Origin: a bacterium
GTDB taxonomy: Bacteria > Bacteroidota > Bacteroidia > Flavobacteriales_D > Crocinitomicaceae
Direction of reading: 5' to 3'
DNA: 64,000 nt
NCBI GenBank assembly: GCA_024742305.1
Contig: JANSYQ010000003.1
Coordinates: 62,001 to 126,000, forward strand
This document shows positions 45,816 through 53,970 of this stretch, in pieces (the stretch's first letter is position 1; each line of letters opens with the position of its first letter). The position numbers and the translations under genes were made by a program. A model generated the notes under the pieces. The model searched no databases. It saw nothing but the letters and a program-made list of their open reading frames with translations, and was not told the DNA's origin.

Positions 45816-46901
45816 TTAGTTTCCATAAGCCATCAAGTAGGCTTTTAAAAAATCATCCAAATCTCCATTTAAAACGGCATCCACATTACTTGTTTCATGT
45901 CCTGTGCGCACATCTTTCACCAATTTATACGGCTGCATCACGTAGTTTCGAATTTGAGATCCCCACTCTATTTTCTTCTTATCTGCTTCAATCTCCGCAC
46001 GCTTTTCCATGCGAGCACGATATTCCAACTCGTACAACTGAGATTTTAAGAGTTGCATGGCCTTCTCCTTATTCCCCAATTGCGATCTCGACTCGGAGTT
46101 CTCAATAATAATTCCCGATGGTTCGTGGCGCAATCGAACGGCCGTTTCTACCTTGTTTACGTTTTGTCCACCTTTTCCACCTGAACGGAACGTTTCCCAA
46201 GAAATATCTGCTGGATTGATGTCAATTTCAATGGAATCATCGACCAACGGGTATACGTACACTGAAACGAAGGACGTATGTCGTTTTGCATTCGAATCGA
46301 AGGGGGAAATACGCACCAATCGATGAACGCCGTTCTCTCCTTTCAAATAACCAAAAGCGAATTCACCATTAAACTCAAGCGTAACGGTTTTGATTCCGGC
46401 GACATCACCATCCTGATAGTTCAACTCCTTTATGGAATAACCGTTTTTCTGTCCCCACATCGTATACATCCGCATCAACATAGATGCCCAGTCGCAACTT
46501 TCAGTTCCTCCTGCACCTGCCGTAATTTGAACCACGCAACTCAAACTATCCTCTTCGCTCGAAAGCATATTTTTCAACTCCAGTGCTTCAATTTTATCCG
46601 ACAATTTATTCGCCAAAGTGTCCAACTCTTCCTCGGACCCTTCTCCCTCTTTGATAAACTCAAGAAGCACTTCGAGGTCGCCGTAAATTTCATTCAGCGC
46701 ATCGAACTCTGTTACCCATGCCTTCAAACCGCGAATTTTCTTCATTTGAATTTCCGCAGCTTTCGGATCGTTCCAAAAATCAGGATCGTGCGATTTCAGC
46801 TCTTCCTCACTGAGTTGTAAGCGCTTTTCATTGATTTTCAAATAATCACCAATCGTATCAATTCGAGATCGAAATTCCTTCAGTTGCTCCTGATTTACCA
46901 T
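45816..46901 (-). CDS. prfB: Peptide chain release factor 2 (no frameshift)
   Basis: 361 residues from the ATG at 46901 ([21 protein letters not shown]). An in-frame TTG at 46910 lies inside the promoter element. The stop-codon recognition tripeptide SPF is in [15 protein letters not shown] and the catalytic GGQ in [15 protein letters not shown]. The frame is uninterrupted, so the programmed +1 frameshift found in many bacterial prfB genes is absent. It releases peptides at UGA and UAA. It heads the prfB-arsC-like transcript. Confidence 0.94.
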   Translation of the reverse strand: MVNQEQLKEFRSRIDTIGDYLKINEKRLQLSEEELKSHDPDFWNDPKAAEIQMKKIRGLKAWVTEFDALNEIYGDLEVLLEFIKEGEGSEEELDTLANKLSDKIEALELKNMLSSEEDSLSCVVQITAGAGGTESCDWASMLMRMYTMWGQKNGYSIKELNYQDGDVAGIKTVTLEFNGEFAFGYLKGENGVHRLVRISPFDSNAKRHTSFVSVYVYPLVDDSIEIDINPADISWETFRSGGKGGQNVNKVETAVRLRHEPSGIIIENSESRSQLGNKEKAMQLLKSQLYELEYRARMEKRAEIEADKKKIEWGSQIRNYVMQPYKLVKDVRTGHETSNVDAVLNGDLDDFLKAYLMAYGN

Positions 46902-46907
46902 AGGAAT

Positions 46908-46915
46908 CAAAATTA
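46908..46915 (-). promoter_or_regulatory. TAnnTTTG -7 element of prfB, close to the start
   Basis: TAATTTTG on the minus strand, 6 bases before the ATG at 46901; predicts a leaderless mRNA. Confidence 0.5.
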
Positions 46916-46983
46916 GTTAAAAAGATGCAATCGTTTGTGCAGAACTTCGACTTCAAGGAATGCTCTTTCGTGCAGAAAAAGGT

Positions 46984-46991
46984 TACATTTG
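46984..46991 (+). promoter_or_regulatory. TAnnTTTG -7 element of gcvH
   Basis: TACATTTG ends 22 bases before the gcvH ATG and is divergent from the prfB promoter. Confidence 0.5.
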
Positions 46992-47013
46992 CCACATCTA
47001 AATTGTATTAAAA

Positions 47014-47391
47014 ATGAATATCCCTGCAGAATTAAAGTACACGAAAGATCATGAGTGGGTGCGCGTTGAAGGCGACACAGCAACCATTGGAATTACTCAT
47101 CACGCGCAGAGTGAATTGGGTGATATTGTTTACGTTGAAATTGAAACCGAAGGAGAGACTTTGGATGCCGAGGAAGTTTTCGGATCTATTGAAGCAGTAA
47201 AAACAGTTTCTGACTTGTTTATGCCAATTTCTGGAGAGATCACTGAATTCAATGAAGATTTGGAGGCAAATCCTGAAACTGTGAACAACGATCCTTACGG
47301 TGACGGATGGATGATCAAGGTGGCAATTGCCGATGCTTCTCAATTGGACGGACTACTTTCTGCTGAGGCATACGCAGACTTGATTCAGTAA
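47014..47391 (+). CDS. gcvH: Glycine cleavage system H protein
   Basis: 125 residues, the family's usual length. The lipoyl lysine is in [33 protein letters not shown] and [11 protein letters not shown] are family hallmarks. It carries the aminomethyl group between the other glycine cleavage enzymes, none of which are in the window. A VanZ-like gene follows 11 bp later, a common Flavobacteriales pairing. Confidence 0.95.
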   Translation: MNIPAELKYTKDHEWVRVEGDTATIGITHHAQSELGDIVYVEIETEGETLDAEEVFGSIEAVKTVSDLFMPISGEITEFNEDLEANPETVNNDPYGDGWMIKVAIADASQLDGLLSAEAYADLIQ

Positions 47392-47402
47392 TCTCCCGGA
47401 AC

Positions 47403-47780
47403 GTGATCGTTCGATTTTTTCTCCCCGGTGCCGTTTGGTATCTCTTCATGTGGTTGTTATTCCTAACACCTGTAGATGATCCCATATTGCGAGTTTTCGG
47501 CGGATTGCCCGCCCGATCGCTGGTTCACGGACTCCTTTTTGTTGGTTTTTCACATTTATGGCTCTCCGGATTGAACCGACAGCTACGGTTTGCTGTACTG
47601 AAGAAAAAGGCATTTGTAATAGTACCCGCTGTGGCGCTACTCACCATTGCCATCGCCGAAAGCATTTATTGGTTTCAAAACGCCAACGAGGAGTTGCTAC
47701 TTTGGAACCTAATTTTTGATTTTGTCGGAACTGGAATGGGGATCTTGTCGTTTCGTGTATTGTACAACAAATGTTATTGA
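47403..47780 (+). CDS. VanZ-like membrane protein
   Basis: 125 residues from a GTG. About four helices are visible (FFLPGAVWYLFMWLLFLTP, LVHGLLFVGFSHLWLSG, KAFVIVPAVALLTIAIAES, LIFDFVGTGMGILSFRVLY) with the VanZ-type DxxxxxxG pattern in the last. Its role is unknown; members are linked loosely to glycopeptide resistance in other phyla. It is cotranscribed with gcvH. Confidence 0.75.
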   Translation: MIVRFFLPGAVWYLFMWLLFLTPVDDPILRVFGGLPARSLVHGLLFVGFSHLWLSGLNRQLRFAVLKKKAFVIVPAVALLTIAIAESIYWFQNANEELLLWNLIFDFVGTGMGILSFRVLYNKCY

Positions 47781-47812
47781 GTTTTTGGTACGCATTTTGC
47801 ACCATTTTTTAA

Positions 47813-47820
47813 TATATTTA
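47813..47820 (+). promoter_or_regulatory. Near-consensus -7 element of the first tonB-like gene
   Basis: TATATTTA (one mismatch to TAnnTTTG) lies 20 bases before the ATG at 47841. Confidence 0.3.
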
Positions 47821-47840
47821 CAACGAATAAACACAGTATT

Positions 47841-48509
47841 ATGGAGATCAAAAAGAGCGAATCCGTAGACATCGAACGCGTAAAGTGGGCGCTTGCTTTA
47901 ATTGGATTATTGTTTGTTTCAGGAGTACTTTTGGCTTCTTTTACATTCCAATCAGTGGTAGTTGAACAAGACCTTTCAGATTCAGAGGTAAGTGAAAACC
48001 AAGCTGGTATTGAGCTAGAAGAAGAAATTGAAGAACCGGAAGTGAAACCTGAAGAACAAGAGCAGGTTGAAACGACACCGCCTCCAGTAGACGAAATTAA
48101 AGTGGAAGAAAACAAAGACGAAGAGCCAAAAGCTGCTCCTGTTGTTGCTCCTCCGCCAAAAATTACTCCAGCGAAGAAAAAAGCGCCAAAGCAAGAAATC
48201 ATTGATTTCCCTGACGTAGAAGCTTCTTTCCCGGGAGGTGCTGCAGCTTTGCAGTCGTACATTGTAAACAACATTCAGTACCCGGAAACTTCCATTGATA
48301 TGGACGAGCAAGGGAAAGTATACCTTTCTTTTGTTGTAGGTTCAGATGGATCAATTTCTCAGGTAAAAGTAGAACGAGGCGTTTCCAAAGATTTGGACCG
48401 TGAGGCAAAGCGTGTAGTTCGCTCGATGCCAAAATGGATTCCTGGTGAAGCGGGAGGTAAGAAAGTAGCAACTCGTTGTCGTCTTCCTATCGTATTTACT
48501 TTGAACTAA
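47841..48509 (+). CDS. TonB-family energy transducer, copy 1
   Basis: 222 residues. A single N-terminal helix (ALALIGLLFVSGVLLASFTF) anchors it in the inner membrane. A Glu/Pro/Lys-rich periplasmic spacer (about 50-115) leads to a TonB C-terminal domain (IQYPETSIDMDEQGKVYLSF; SMPKWIPGEAGGKK; RCRLPIVFTLN). It would pass proton-motive force from ExbBD to outer membrane receptors. Copy 2 follows directly. Confidence 0.85.
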   Translation: MEIKKSESVDIERVKWALALIGLLFVSGVLLASFTFQSVVVEQDLSDSEVSENQAGIELEEEIEEPEVKPEEQEQVETTPPPVDEIKVEENKDEEPKAAPVVAPPPKITPAKKKAPKQEIIDFPDVEASFPGGAAALQSYIVNNIQYPETSIDMDEQGKVYLSFVVGSDGSISQVKVERGVSKDLDREAKRVVRSMPKWIPGEAGGKKVATRCRLPIVFTLN

Positions 48510-48530
48510 AAGAATCAAAAACACTTATAG

Positions 48531-48560
48531 AATCCCGGTTTCACGATCGGGATTTTTTTT
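48531..48560 (+). terminator. Terminator between the two tonB-like genes
   Basis: ATCCCG/CGGGAT stem and eight T. Confidence 0.8.
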
Positions 48561-48617
48561 GGTATAAAGTTTGCACTGTTTCTATCGTTCAACGTATAAT
48601 CATTAATTCAGAACGTT

Positions 48618-49283
48618 ATGGAAACTAAAAAAAGCAAAGAAAAAAATCTCGATTCCTTGAGAATGCCATTGGCTCTCACGGGATTGTTGTTTACGGGAGG
48701 ATTGATTCTCGCATCCTTCTCGTATGTAACTCCCATTGAGGAGGAACTGAAGAGCAACAGCACCACAAGTGCGGAAGTAATGCACTATATTGAAGAGGAA
48801 CAGCCGGAGACGCCGGAACAAGAGCAACAGCAAGAAGAGGAGTATATGGCGCCGCCTCAACCTGATATTGACAGTATCGACAATACAGTATTGCCTCCTG
48901 TACCGAACCCTCCAATTGTACCTCCACGACCACCAGTAGGTCCTCCAACTCCACCAGCACCTCCAGTGGAAATTATTGACTTCCCTGATGTGGAAGCGCA
49001 GTTCCCAGGCGGACCGGCCGCGATGACCAGTTTCATCCTAAATAACATTGAATATCCGGAAACCTCTATCGACATGGACGAGCAAGGAAAGGTCTTCCTC
49101 TCGTTCGTTGTAGAAGCGGATGGAAAAATTTCTAAAGTAAAAGTGGAGCGTGGCGTATCCGAAGACTTGGATCGTGAAGCGAAGCGTATTTTACGCTCAA
49201 TGCCAAACTGGGAAGCAGGTGAAGTAGGCGGTAAAAAAGTACCAACGAGATGTAGATTACCTATTGTATTTACGCTAAACTAA
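48618..49283 (+). CDS. TonB-family energy transducer, copy 2
   Basis: 221 residues. It has the same plan as copy 1, with a Pro-rich spacer (VPNPPIVPPRPPVGPPTPP) instead of the Glu/Lys-rich one. The C-terminal 105 residues are nearly the same as copy 1 (shared SIDMDEQGKV, VKVERGVS, DLDREAKR, CRLPIVFTLN), so a local duplication followed by spacer divergence is likely. It has its own terminator on both sides and is separately transcribed. The two may serve different receptors. Confidence 0.85.
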   Translation: METKKSKEKNLDSLRMPLALTGLLFTGGLILASFSYVTPIEEELKSNSTTSAEVMHYIEEEQPETPEQEQQQEEEYMAPPQPDIDSIDNTVLPPVPNPPIVPPRPPVGPPTPPAPPVEIIDFPDVEAQFPGGPAAMTSFILNNIEYPETSIDMDEQGKVFLSFVVEADGKISKVKVERGVSEDLDREAKRILRSMPNWEAGEVGGKKVPTRCRLPIVFTLN

Positions 49284-49301
49284 TCAACCTTAGTTGCTAT
49301 G

Positions 49302-49333
49302 AAAAAAGCCGCTTCATTTGGAGCGGCTTTTTG
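49302..49333 (+). terminator. Terminator after the second tonB-like gene
   Basis: GCCGCTTC/GAGCGGC stem flanked by A and T runs, so it could work in both directions. Confidence 0.8.
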
Positions 49334-49478
49334 TTTGTTCAAAAGTTCATTTTTATTTAACAGAGATTTATGAACTACAAGGCGCATTGATACTCGTTTC
49401 GACACTAATCAGTTACCAACAAACCGAACGCTACAATGTTTTCTGATGATTGTAAGTTAAACGGAGAACTCAACAGAT

Positions 49479-49874
49479 TCAATCCCTAGTGTCTCTTACT
49501 TCAGACTTGCCGTTGAAAAGATCTGACATTACGATTAATACAAGACCGAGAACATTTACTGTAGTTGTACTAATCAAGGTTATGAGTACACTATTATCTA
49601 GTTTGTAAGATGCCGTATTATTAACAAGGATTTCTCCAACTTTCCATAACCAACAACTGACTACTAGCGAGGCCCAAATTGACAAGTATAACCGCAGTGT
49701 TGTGTTCCATTTAAATCTTTTATTCTGTAGAACTTTTAAAGAGTTTAAATAGTAATTTGGCTTGGATTTTTTAAACTCACCCTCCTCCTTTCTTGATGTA
49801 GATTCGGGAATAGCAGACTCAAGTGTTAGTTTCGACGCCAAAGCCTTCTTTACGAAGTCATCTAGTATACTCAT
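49479..49874 (-). CDS. Small two-helix membrane protein, candidate toxin
   Basis: 131 residues. A polar, Lys-rich N-terminus (about 1-60) is followed by two membrane helices (LYLSIWASLVVSCWLW and SVLITLISTTTVNVLGLVLIVM) and a short charged tail. The second helix has the TTTTxNVxGL-like wording found in small membrane proteins beside defence or toxin-antitoxin genes. It starts 4 bp after the Panacea gene and is cotranscribed. By analogy with PanA-linked toxins it may be a membrane-active toxin neutralised by its neighbour. This is inference; no experiment is implied. Confidence 0.65.
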   Translation of the reverse strand: MSILDDFVKKALASKLTLESAIPESTSRKEEGEFKKSKPNYYLNSLKVLQNKRFKWNTTLRLYLSIWASLVVSCWLWKVGEILVNNTASYKLDNSVLITLISTTTVNVLGLVLIVMSDLFNGKSEVRDTRD

Positions 49875-49878
49875 AAAA

Positions 49879-50358
49879 TTAAGCTTCTATTTCCACATCC
49901 TGAACCCGAGAAATGTACTTATCCTTGTAATAGTCTCTAATGAGAGTGTCAGGAATTTGAAGAGAATGATAATTTCCGTCTGTTATACTTTCCCAAACTT
50001 GAGACCATGGAGAGCCAGGCTCATGCGTTTTACTACTCAGTTCTACAGCTGAAAAATGCCCGTATTGATTCCATATTGCCTCAAGAAAAGCTCCTATCGG
50101 TGCCTCCTTATCCAGTATAGACTTCACATTGATATAATCTATATTTCTATTACCGTAATTCTTATACTTGTGATAAAGTGTTGGAATGACAGGTCCATAC
50201 TTCCAAGCTTCTGGATTTTCATCAATTAATGCGTTACCGCTAAGTCCAAGATACCAAGCGTGCGAAATGTAGACCAATTTGATAAGCTTCATTGGAGAAA
50301 TACCACTATCACCGTGATTACTCAGGTAGAAATCTGCTATTTCTGTCGGCTTGTACAT
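49879..50358 (-). CDS. Panacea-domain (DUF4065/SocA-like) protein, candidate antitoxin
   Basis: 159 residues from the ATG at 50358 (MYKPTEIADFYLSNHG); an ATG at 50382 overlaps the promoter match. The Panacea core is clear: YKPTEIADFYL, SPMKLIKLVYISHAWYLG, PEAWKYGPVIPTLYHKYK and the Trp/Tyr-rich middle. In other bacteria Panacea proteins are antitoxins for unrelated toxins, some of them membrane-active. It precedes the two-helix membrane protein by 4 bp. The region is more AT-rich than its neighbours, which suggests horizontal gain. Confidence 0.8.
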   Translation of the reverse strand: MYKPTEIADFYLSNHGDSGISPMKLIKLVYISHAWYLGLSGNALIDENPEAWKYGPVIPTLYHKYKNYGNRNIDYINVKSILDKEAPIGAFLEAIWNQYGHFSAVELSSKTHEPGSPWSQVWESITDGNYHSLQIPDTLIRDYYKDKYISRVQDVEIEA

Positions 50359-50375
50359 TTTTAATTCGTGAGATT

Positions 50376-50383
50376 CAAACATA
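50376..50383 (-). promoter_or_regulatory. TAnnTTTG -7 element of the Panacea pair
   Basis: TATGTTTG on the minus strand, 17 bases before the ATG at 50358 and overlapping the alternative ATG at 50382, hence the shorter start. The rest of 50384-50607 is AT-rich and shows nothing. Confidence 0.4.
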
Positions 50384-50607
50384 AATTTAATAAGACTATG
50401 ACCTTAAATAGCTACACCCTAAGATAGTTATCAAACCCTGAGGTTTTATAACGCATTTAATTCAGTGAAATTATCTAGGTCAATAATTAAGTTACAAAAT
50501 TCGTTCCTAAATTACAAAGAGTCTTAGTACAATTTCAATAGGCATAAATGCCTAATTTACCATTTAAGTATAACAAGAAATGGTCTTATTCATAGGGTAA
50601 TAGAAGC

Positions 50608-51489
50608 CTAATACGACGAAGTTGCGCCGCCTATATTCTCAATCGGGTGCCATGTTGTCTTTATCTCCATGAGATCAGTTATGAAATGCAACCCTTGCGA
50701 GTCGGCATCCATCCAATCTTGCGAGTAATGTCGAACACGTTTTAAATTATCTACTGCGTATTCTTGAATTTCTTTCAATTTAGAAGCATCAGTACTGGCA
50801 TACACTATCGCGTTGACATCCATGTGTGTTGCTAGTGGCTTGAGCATTTCATCTACGCTTCCAGTTAGAATATTGACCACACCTCCCGGTACATCTGACG
50901 AGTTCAAAACTTCAGCAAACGTGATGGCACATAGTGGTATTTCTTCCGAGGCTAGTACAACACAAGAATTCCCCCCGGCAATTACCGGCGCAATTTGAGA
51001 AACCAAGCCAATCAAGGAGGTCGATTGGTCAGCAATAATTCCCACGACACCTGTTGGTTCGTTTACAGAAAAATTAAAATGCGAGGAAGCTACGGCATTT
51101 ACGCCACCACTCACCTGACTCACTTTGTCGCACCATCCGGCATAGTAAACCAACCGGTCGACCGCGACACCTACTTCCTTCTCCGCTTTTGCTTTGGAAA
51201 CACCTTGCAATTGCAATTCTTCAACAAACTGGGCTTTTCGACCTTCGAGCATTTCTCCAATTCGGTACAAAATCTGCCCTCTGTTGAATGCCGCCCTTTC
51301 AGACCATCCACCAAACGCCTTTCGAGCGGCAACTACGGCGTTTCTCACATCCTTTCTTGAGGACAAACAAATGTTCCCCAAGGCCTCGCCTTTTGCATTC
51401 TTCGGCGTGTAATAACGTCCTGATTCCGTACGTGGGAAAGCGCCTCCTATGTATATCTTATATGTTTTCAAAACTTCCAATCGTGCCAT
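50608..51489 (-). CDS. Truncated, non-catalytic aldehyde dehydrogenase homologue
   Basis: 293 residues, about 60% of an ALDH. It covers the N-terminal oligomerisation and NAD-binding regions (YKIYIGGAFPRTESGRYY; GVVGIIADQSTSLIGLV; PGGVVNILTG) but ends before the part with the general-base Glu (ELGGK) and the catalytic Cys. It cannot be an aldehyde dehydrogenase by itself. It begins 1 bp after the active ALDH gene, so the pair resembles the two halves of ALDH16, which has an inactive C-terminal ALDH domain. It may bind and stabilise its partner. Confidence 0.85.
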   Translation of the reverse strand: MARLEVLKTYKIYIGGAFPRTESGRYYTPKNAKGEALGNICLSSRKDVRNAVVAARKAFGGWSERAAFNRGQILYRIGEMLEGRKAQFVEELQLQGVSKAKAEKEVGVAVDRLVYYAGWCDKVSQVSGGVNAVASSHFNFSVNEPTGVVGIIADQSTSLIGLVSQIAPVIAGGNSCVVLASEEIPLCAITFAEVLNSSDVPGGVVNILTGSVDEMLKPLATHMDVNAIVYASTDASKLKEIQEYAVDNLKRVRHYSQDWMDADSQGLHFITDLMEIKTTWHPIENIGGATSSY

Positions 51490-51490
51490 C

Positions 51491-52948
51491 TTAATTAAGT
51501 TTTACGTAAGCTTCCAGTCCGTGAAGTCCGCCCTCTCTGCCGAATCCGCTTTCTTTGTATCCACCGAACGGTGATGTTGGATCAAATTTATTGTAGGTAT
51601 TTGCCCAAACTACACCCGCTCTGAGTTTCGTTGTTAAATTGAATATTCGTGATCCTTTGTCCGTCCAAACGCCTGCGGCCAATCCATACGGTGTGTTGTT
51701 CGCTTTCTGGATGACTTCATCTACCGTTCTAAAAGTTTGAATGGTCAGAACAGGTCCAAAAATTTCTTCTTGTACTATCCTACTCGATTGCGCTACATCA
51801 GTGAATAAAGTCGGTCGGCAGTAATAACCACTTTTCGGCAAGGAACAATCGGCTTGATACATCGTTGCTCCTTCGGCTTGACCGATTTTCAGGTAGGAAT
51901 TAATCACATCCAACTGCTCTTTCGAGTTAATCGCACCGACATCCGTATTCTTATCCATCGGATCCCCCACAATTAATGAGTTCATTCGATGCTTCAACTT
52001 TTCAATCACTTGATCCGCCACAGATTCCTGCACAAACAAACGCGATCCAGCACAACATACGTGTCCTTGATTGAAGAAGATTCCATTCACAATACCTTCG
52101 ACTGCCTGATCAAGAGGAGCATCATCCAAAATGATGTTTGCTGACTTACCTCCTAACTCAAGCGTTGCCTTCTTGTGGGTTCCTGCAATCGCTTTTTGAA
52201 TAATCTTCCCAACGGCTGTAGAACCTGTGAAAGCAATTTTATCTACGTCGTTATGATTAACAATCGCCGCACCGGTGTCTCCAAATCCAGTAACGATATT
52301 GACGACACCTGCTGGCAATCCTGATTCCTCAATAATTTCTGCGAGTTTCAATGCTGTTAAGGAAGTCGTTTCTGCGGGTTTCAATACCACTGTATTTCCT
52401 GTTGCTAAAGCCGGAGCGATTTTCCAAGCTGCCATCAATAGTGGAAAATTCCATGGAATGATTTGCCCAGCAACCCCTAGGGAACTCACTTTACGATTCG
52501 GGAACGCGTATTCCAACTTATCCGCCCATCCGGCGTAATAAAAGAAGTGATTACATGCCAATGGAACATCTACATCTCGTGATTCACGGATCACTTTTCC
52601 GGCGTCCAAAGACTCGATTACGGCAAATTCGCGCGCGCGCTCTTGCATCAGTCTTGCGATACGATAAATATATTTTGCCCTTTCAGAAGGAGCCATTTTG
52701 GACCACACGGTATCATACGCCTTTCGAGCGGCTTTCACTGCTTTATCGACATCCTTTTCATTGGCATGAGCCACTGAAGCTAATTTCTCTTTATTCGCTG
52801 GGTTGATGCTATCGAAGTACTTTCCCGAATTCGGTTTCACCCATTTCCCGTCGATAAACAGATTGTATTGTTCTTTTAAATTGATGTGACCAGTACTTTC
52901 CGGTGCTGGTGCGTACTCCCAATTTATCTTTTCGTTTTTCTTTGCCAT
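51491..52948 (-). CDS. Aldehyde dehydrogenase
   Basis: 485 residues with the full ALDH set: NAD loop IPWNFPLLMAAWKIAPALA, FTGSTAVGKIIQ, base Glu in LELGGKSANIIL, catalytic Cys in NQGHVCCAGSRLFV, and EEIFGPVLTI. It oxidises an aldehyde to the acid with NAD(P). It is 2 bp after deoC, so the likely role is disposal of acetaldehyde made from deoxyribose 5-phosphate. Substrate range is inferred from context. Confidence 0.92.
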   Translation of the reverse strand: MAKKNEKINWEYAPAPESTGHINLKEQYNLFIDGKWVKPNSGKYFDSINPANKEKLASVAHANEKDVDKAVKAARKAYDTVWSKMAPSERAKYIYRIARLMQERAREFAVIESLDAGKVIRESRDVDVPLACNHFFYYAGWADKLEYAFPNRKVSSLGVAGQIIPWNFPLLMAAWKIAPALATGNTVVLKPAETTSLTALKLAEIIEESGLPAGVVNIVTGFGDTGAAIVNHNDVDKIAFTGSTAVGKIIQKAIAGTHKKATLELGGKSANIILDDAPLDQAVEGIVNGIFFNQGHVCCAGSRLFVQESVADQVIEKLKHRMNSLIVGDPMDKNTDVGAINSKEQLDVINSYLKIGQAEGATMYQADCSLPKSGYYCRPTLFTDVAQSSRIVQEEIFGPVLTIQTFRTVDEVIQKANNTPYGLAAGVWTDKGSRIFNLTTKLRAGVVWANTYNKFDPTSPFGGYKESGFGREGGLHGLEAYVKLN

Positions 52949-52950
52949 GT

Positions 52951-53877
52951 TTAGTCGATTGAGAAATAATCAGATGATTGATAAACGCCTGTTTCCGTTT
53001 TCATTATTTGCATGAGAACGTCATTTGCGAGGCTACTAGCTCCAAATCGGAACCATTCATTGGTGAGCCACTCTCCGCCGAGGACTTCATTCACCATGAC
53101 TAGGTTGTGCAGTGCCAACTTTGAATTGGAAATTCCTCCAGCTGGCTTCATACCAACCTGAATTCCTGTTTTTAATTTGAAATCACGAATAGCCTCAAGC
53201 ATTGTGTAGGTCACCTGCATCGTTGCAGCTGGTTGAATTTTACCCGTCGAGGTTTTGATAAAGTCAGCTCCTGCATACATCGCAATATCGCTCGCACGAC
53301 GCACATTGTCAAGAGTAACAAGCTCTCCCGTTTCTAGAATCACTTTCAAACGAGCATTTCCACAAGCCTCTTTAATAGCTGCGATTTCATCGAAAACGAA
53401 ATTGTATTCACCGCTCAAAAATTTACCGCGAGAAATCACCATGTCAATTTCATCTGCACCTGCATCCACGGCAAACTTAGTGTCCATCAACTTCACTTCT
53501 AATGGTGCTTGTCCTGAAGGAAACGCTGTTGAAACGGAAGCCACTTTAATTCCTGTTCCCTCCACTTCCTTTTTCGCTGTTGCAACCATGGATGGATATA
53601 CACAGACTGCCGCCACTGTCGGAAGTCCTGGGTGCACATCGTGAAGGTGAGCTGCTTTGAAGCACATTTGTTTGACTTTCCCCGGAGTATCTTTCCCTTC
53701 GAGGGTTGTCAAGTCGATCATATTTAAAGCCATACGCAACCCTTGCATTTTAGCTTCTTTTTTGATACTTCTTTTTTGAAACCTGGAAACACGTTCCTCT
53801 ACGCCTACTTTGTCAATTCGAGGAGACTGTGTGAAGTCGGGAATTGAGAATGTAGCAGAACCTTTTTTCTTTGCCAT
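52951..53877 (-). CDS. deoC: Deoxyribose-phosphate aldolase
   Basis: 308 residues from the ATG at 53877 (MAKKKGSATFSIPDFTQ); the longer frame runs into the promoter. The Schiff-base Lys is in YAGADFIKTSTGKI, with the proton relay Lys in GMKPAGGIS and VILETGELV upstream. It splits 2-deoxyribose 5-phosphate into glyceraldehyde 3-phosphate and acetaldehyde. It is longer than E. coli DeoC because of about 60 extra N-terminal residues, as in related Bacteroidota. It heads deoC-ALDH-pseudoALDH. Confidence 0.94.
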   Translation of the reverse strand: MAKKKGSATFSIPDFTQSPRIDKVGVEERVSRFQKRSIKKEAKMQGLRMALNMIDLTTLEGKDTPGKVKQMCFKAAHLHDVHPGLPTVAAVCVYPSMVATAKKEVEGTGIKVASVSTAFPSGQAPLEVKLMDTKFAVDAGADEIDMVISRGKFLSGEYNFVFDEIAAIKEACGNARLKVILETGELVTLDNVRRASDIAMYAGADFIKTSTGKIQPAATMQVTYTMLEAIRDFKLKTGIQVGMKPAGGISNSKLALHNLVMVNEVLGGEWLTNEWFRFGASSLANDVLMQIMKTETGVYQSSDYFSID

Positions 53878-53898
53878 GGATTGGTAGTTGATTCGAAA

Positions 53899-53906
53899 CA
53901 AATATA
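53899..53906 (-). promoter_or_regulatory. TAnnTTTG -7 element of the deoC operon
   Basis: TATATTTG on the minus strand, 21 bases before the deoC ATG. Confidence 0.5.
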
Positions 53907-53914
53907 GGGATTGA

Positions 53915-53955
53915 ACACAAAAAAGCCTCAGTGAAATTCACCGAGGCTTTAGATA
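53915..53955 (-). terminator. Terminator of the MORN-protein gene
   Basis: AAAGCCTC/GAGGCTTT outer stem with GTGAA/TTCAC inner stem; a T-run follows on the minus strand. Confidence 0.85.
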
Positions 53956-53970
53956 TTTTTTACTTAATCG

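Noticed and set aside
46278-46820. 180-residue plus-strand ORF opposite prfB
   Set aside because: Fully antisense to prfB, with unconvincing composition.
50608-51489. Frameshifted pseudogene of the long ALDH
   Set aside because: The frame is intact from a good start, the sequence is diverged from the neighbour, and it ends at a natural domain boundary. A maintained non-catalytic partner is more likely.
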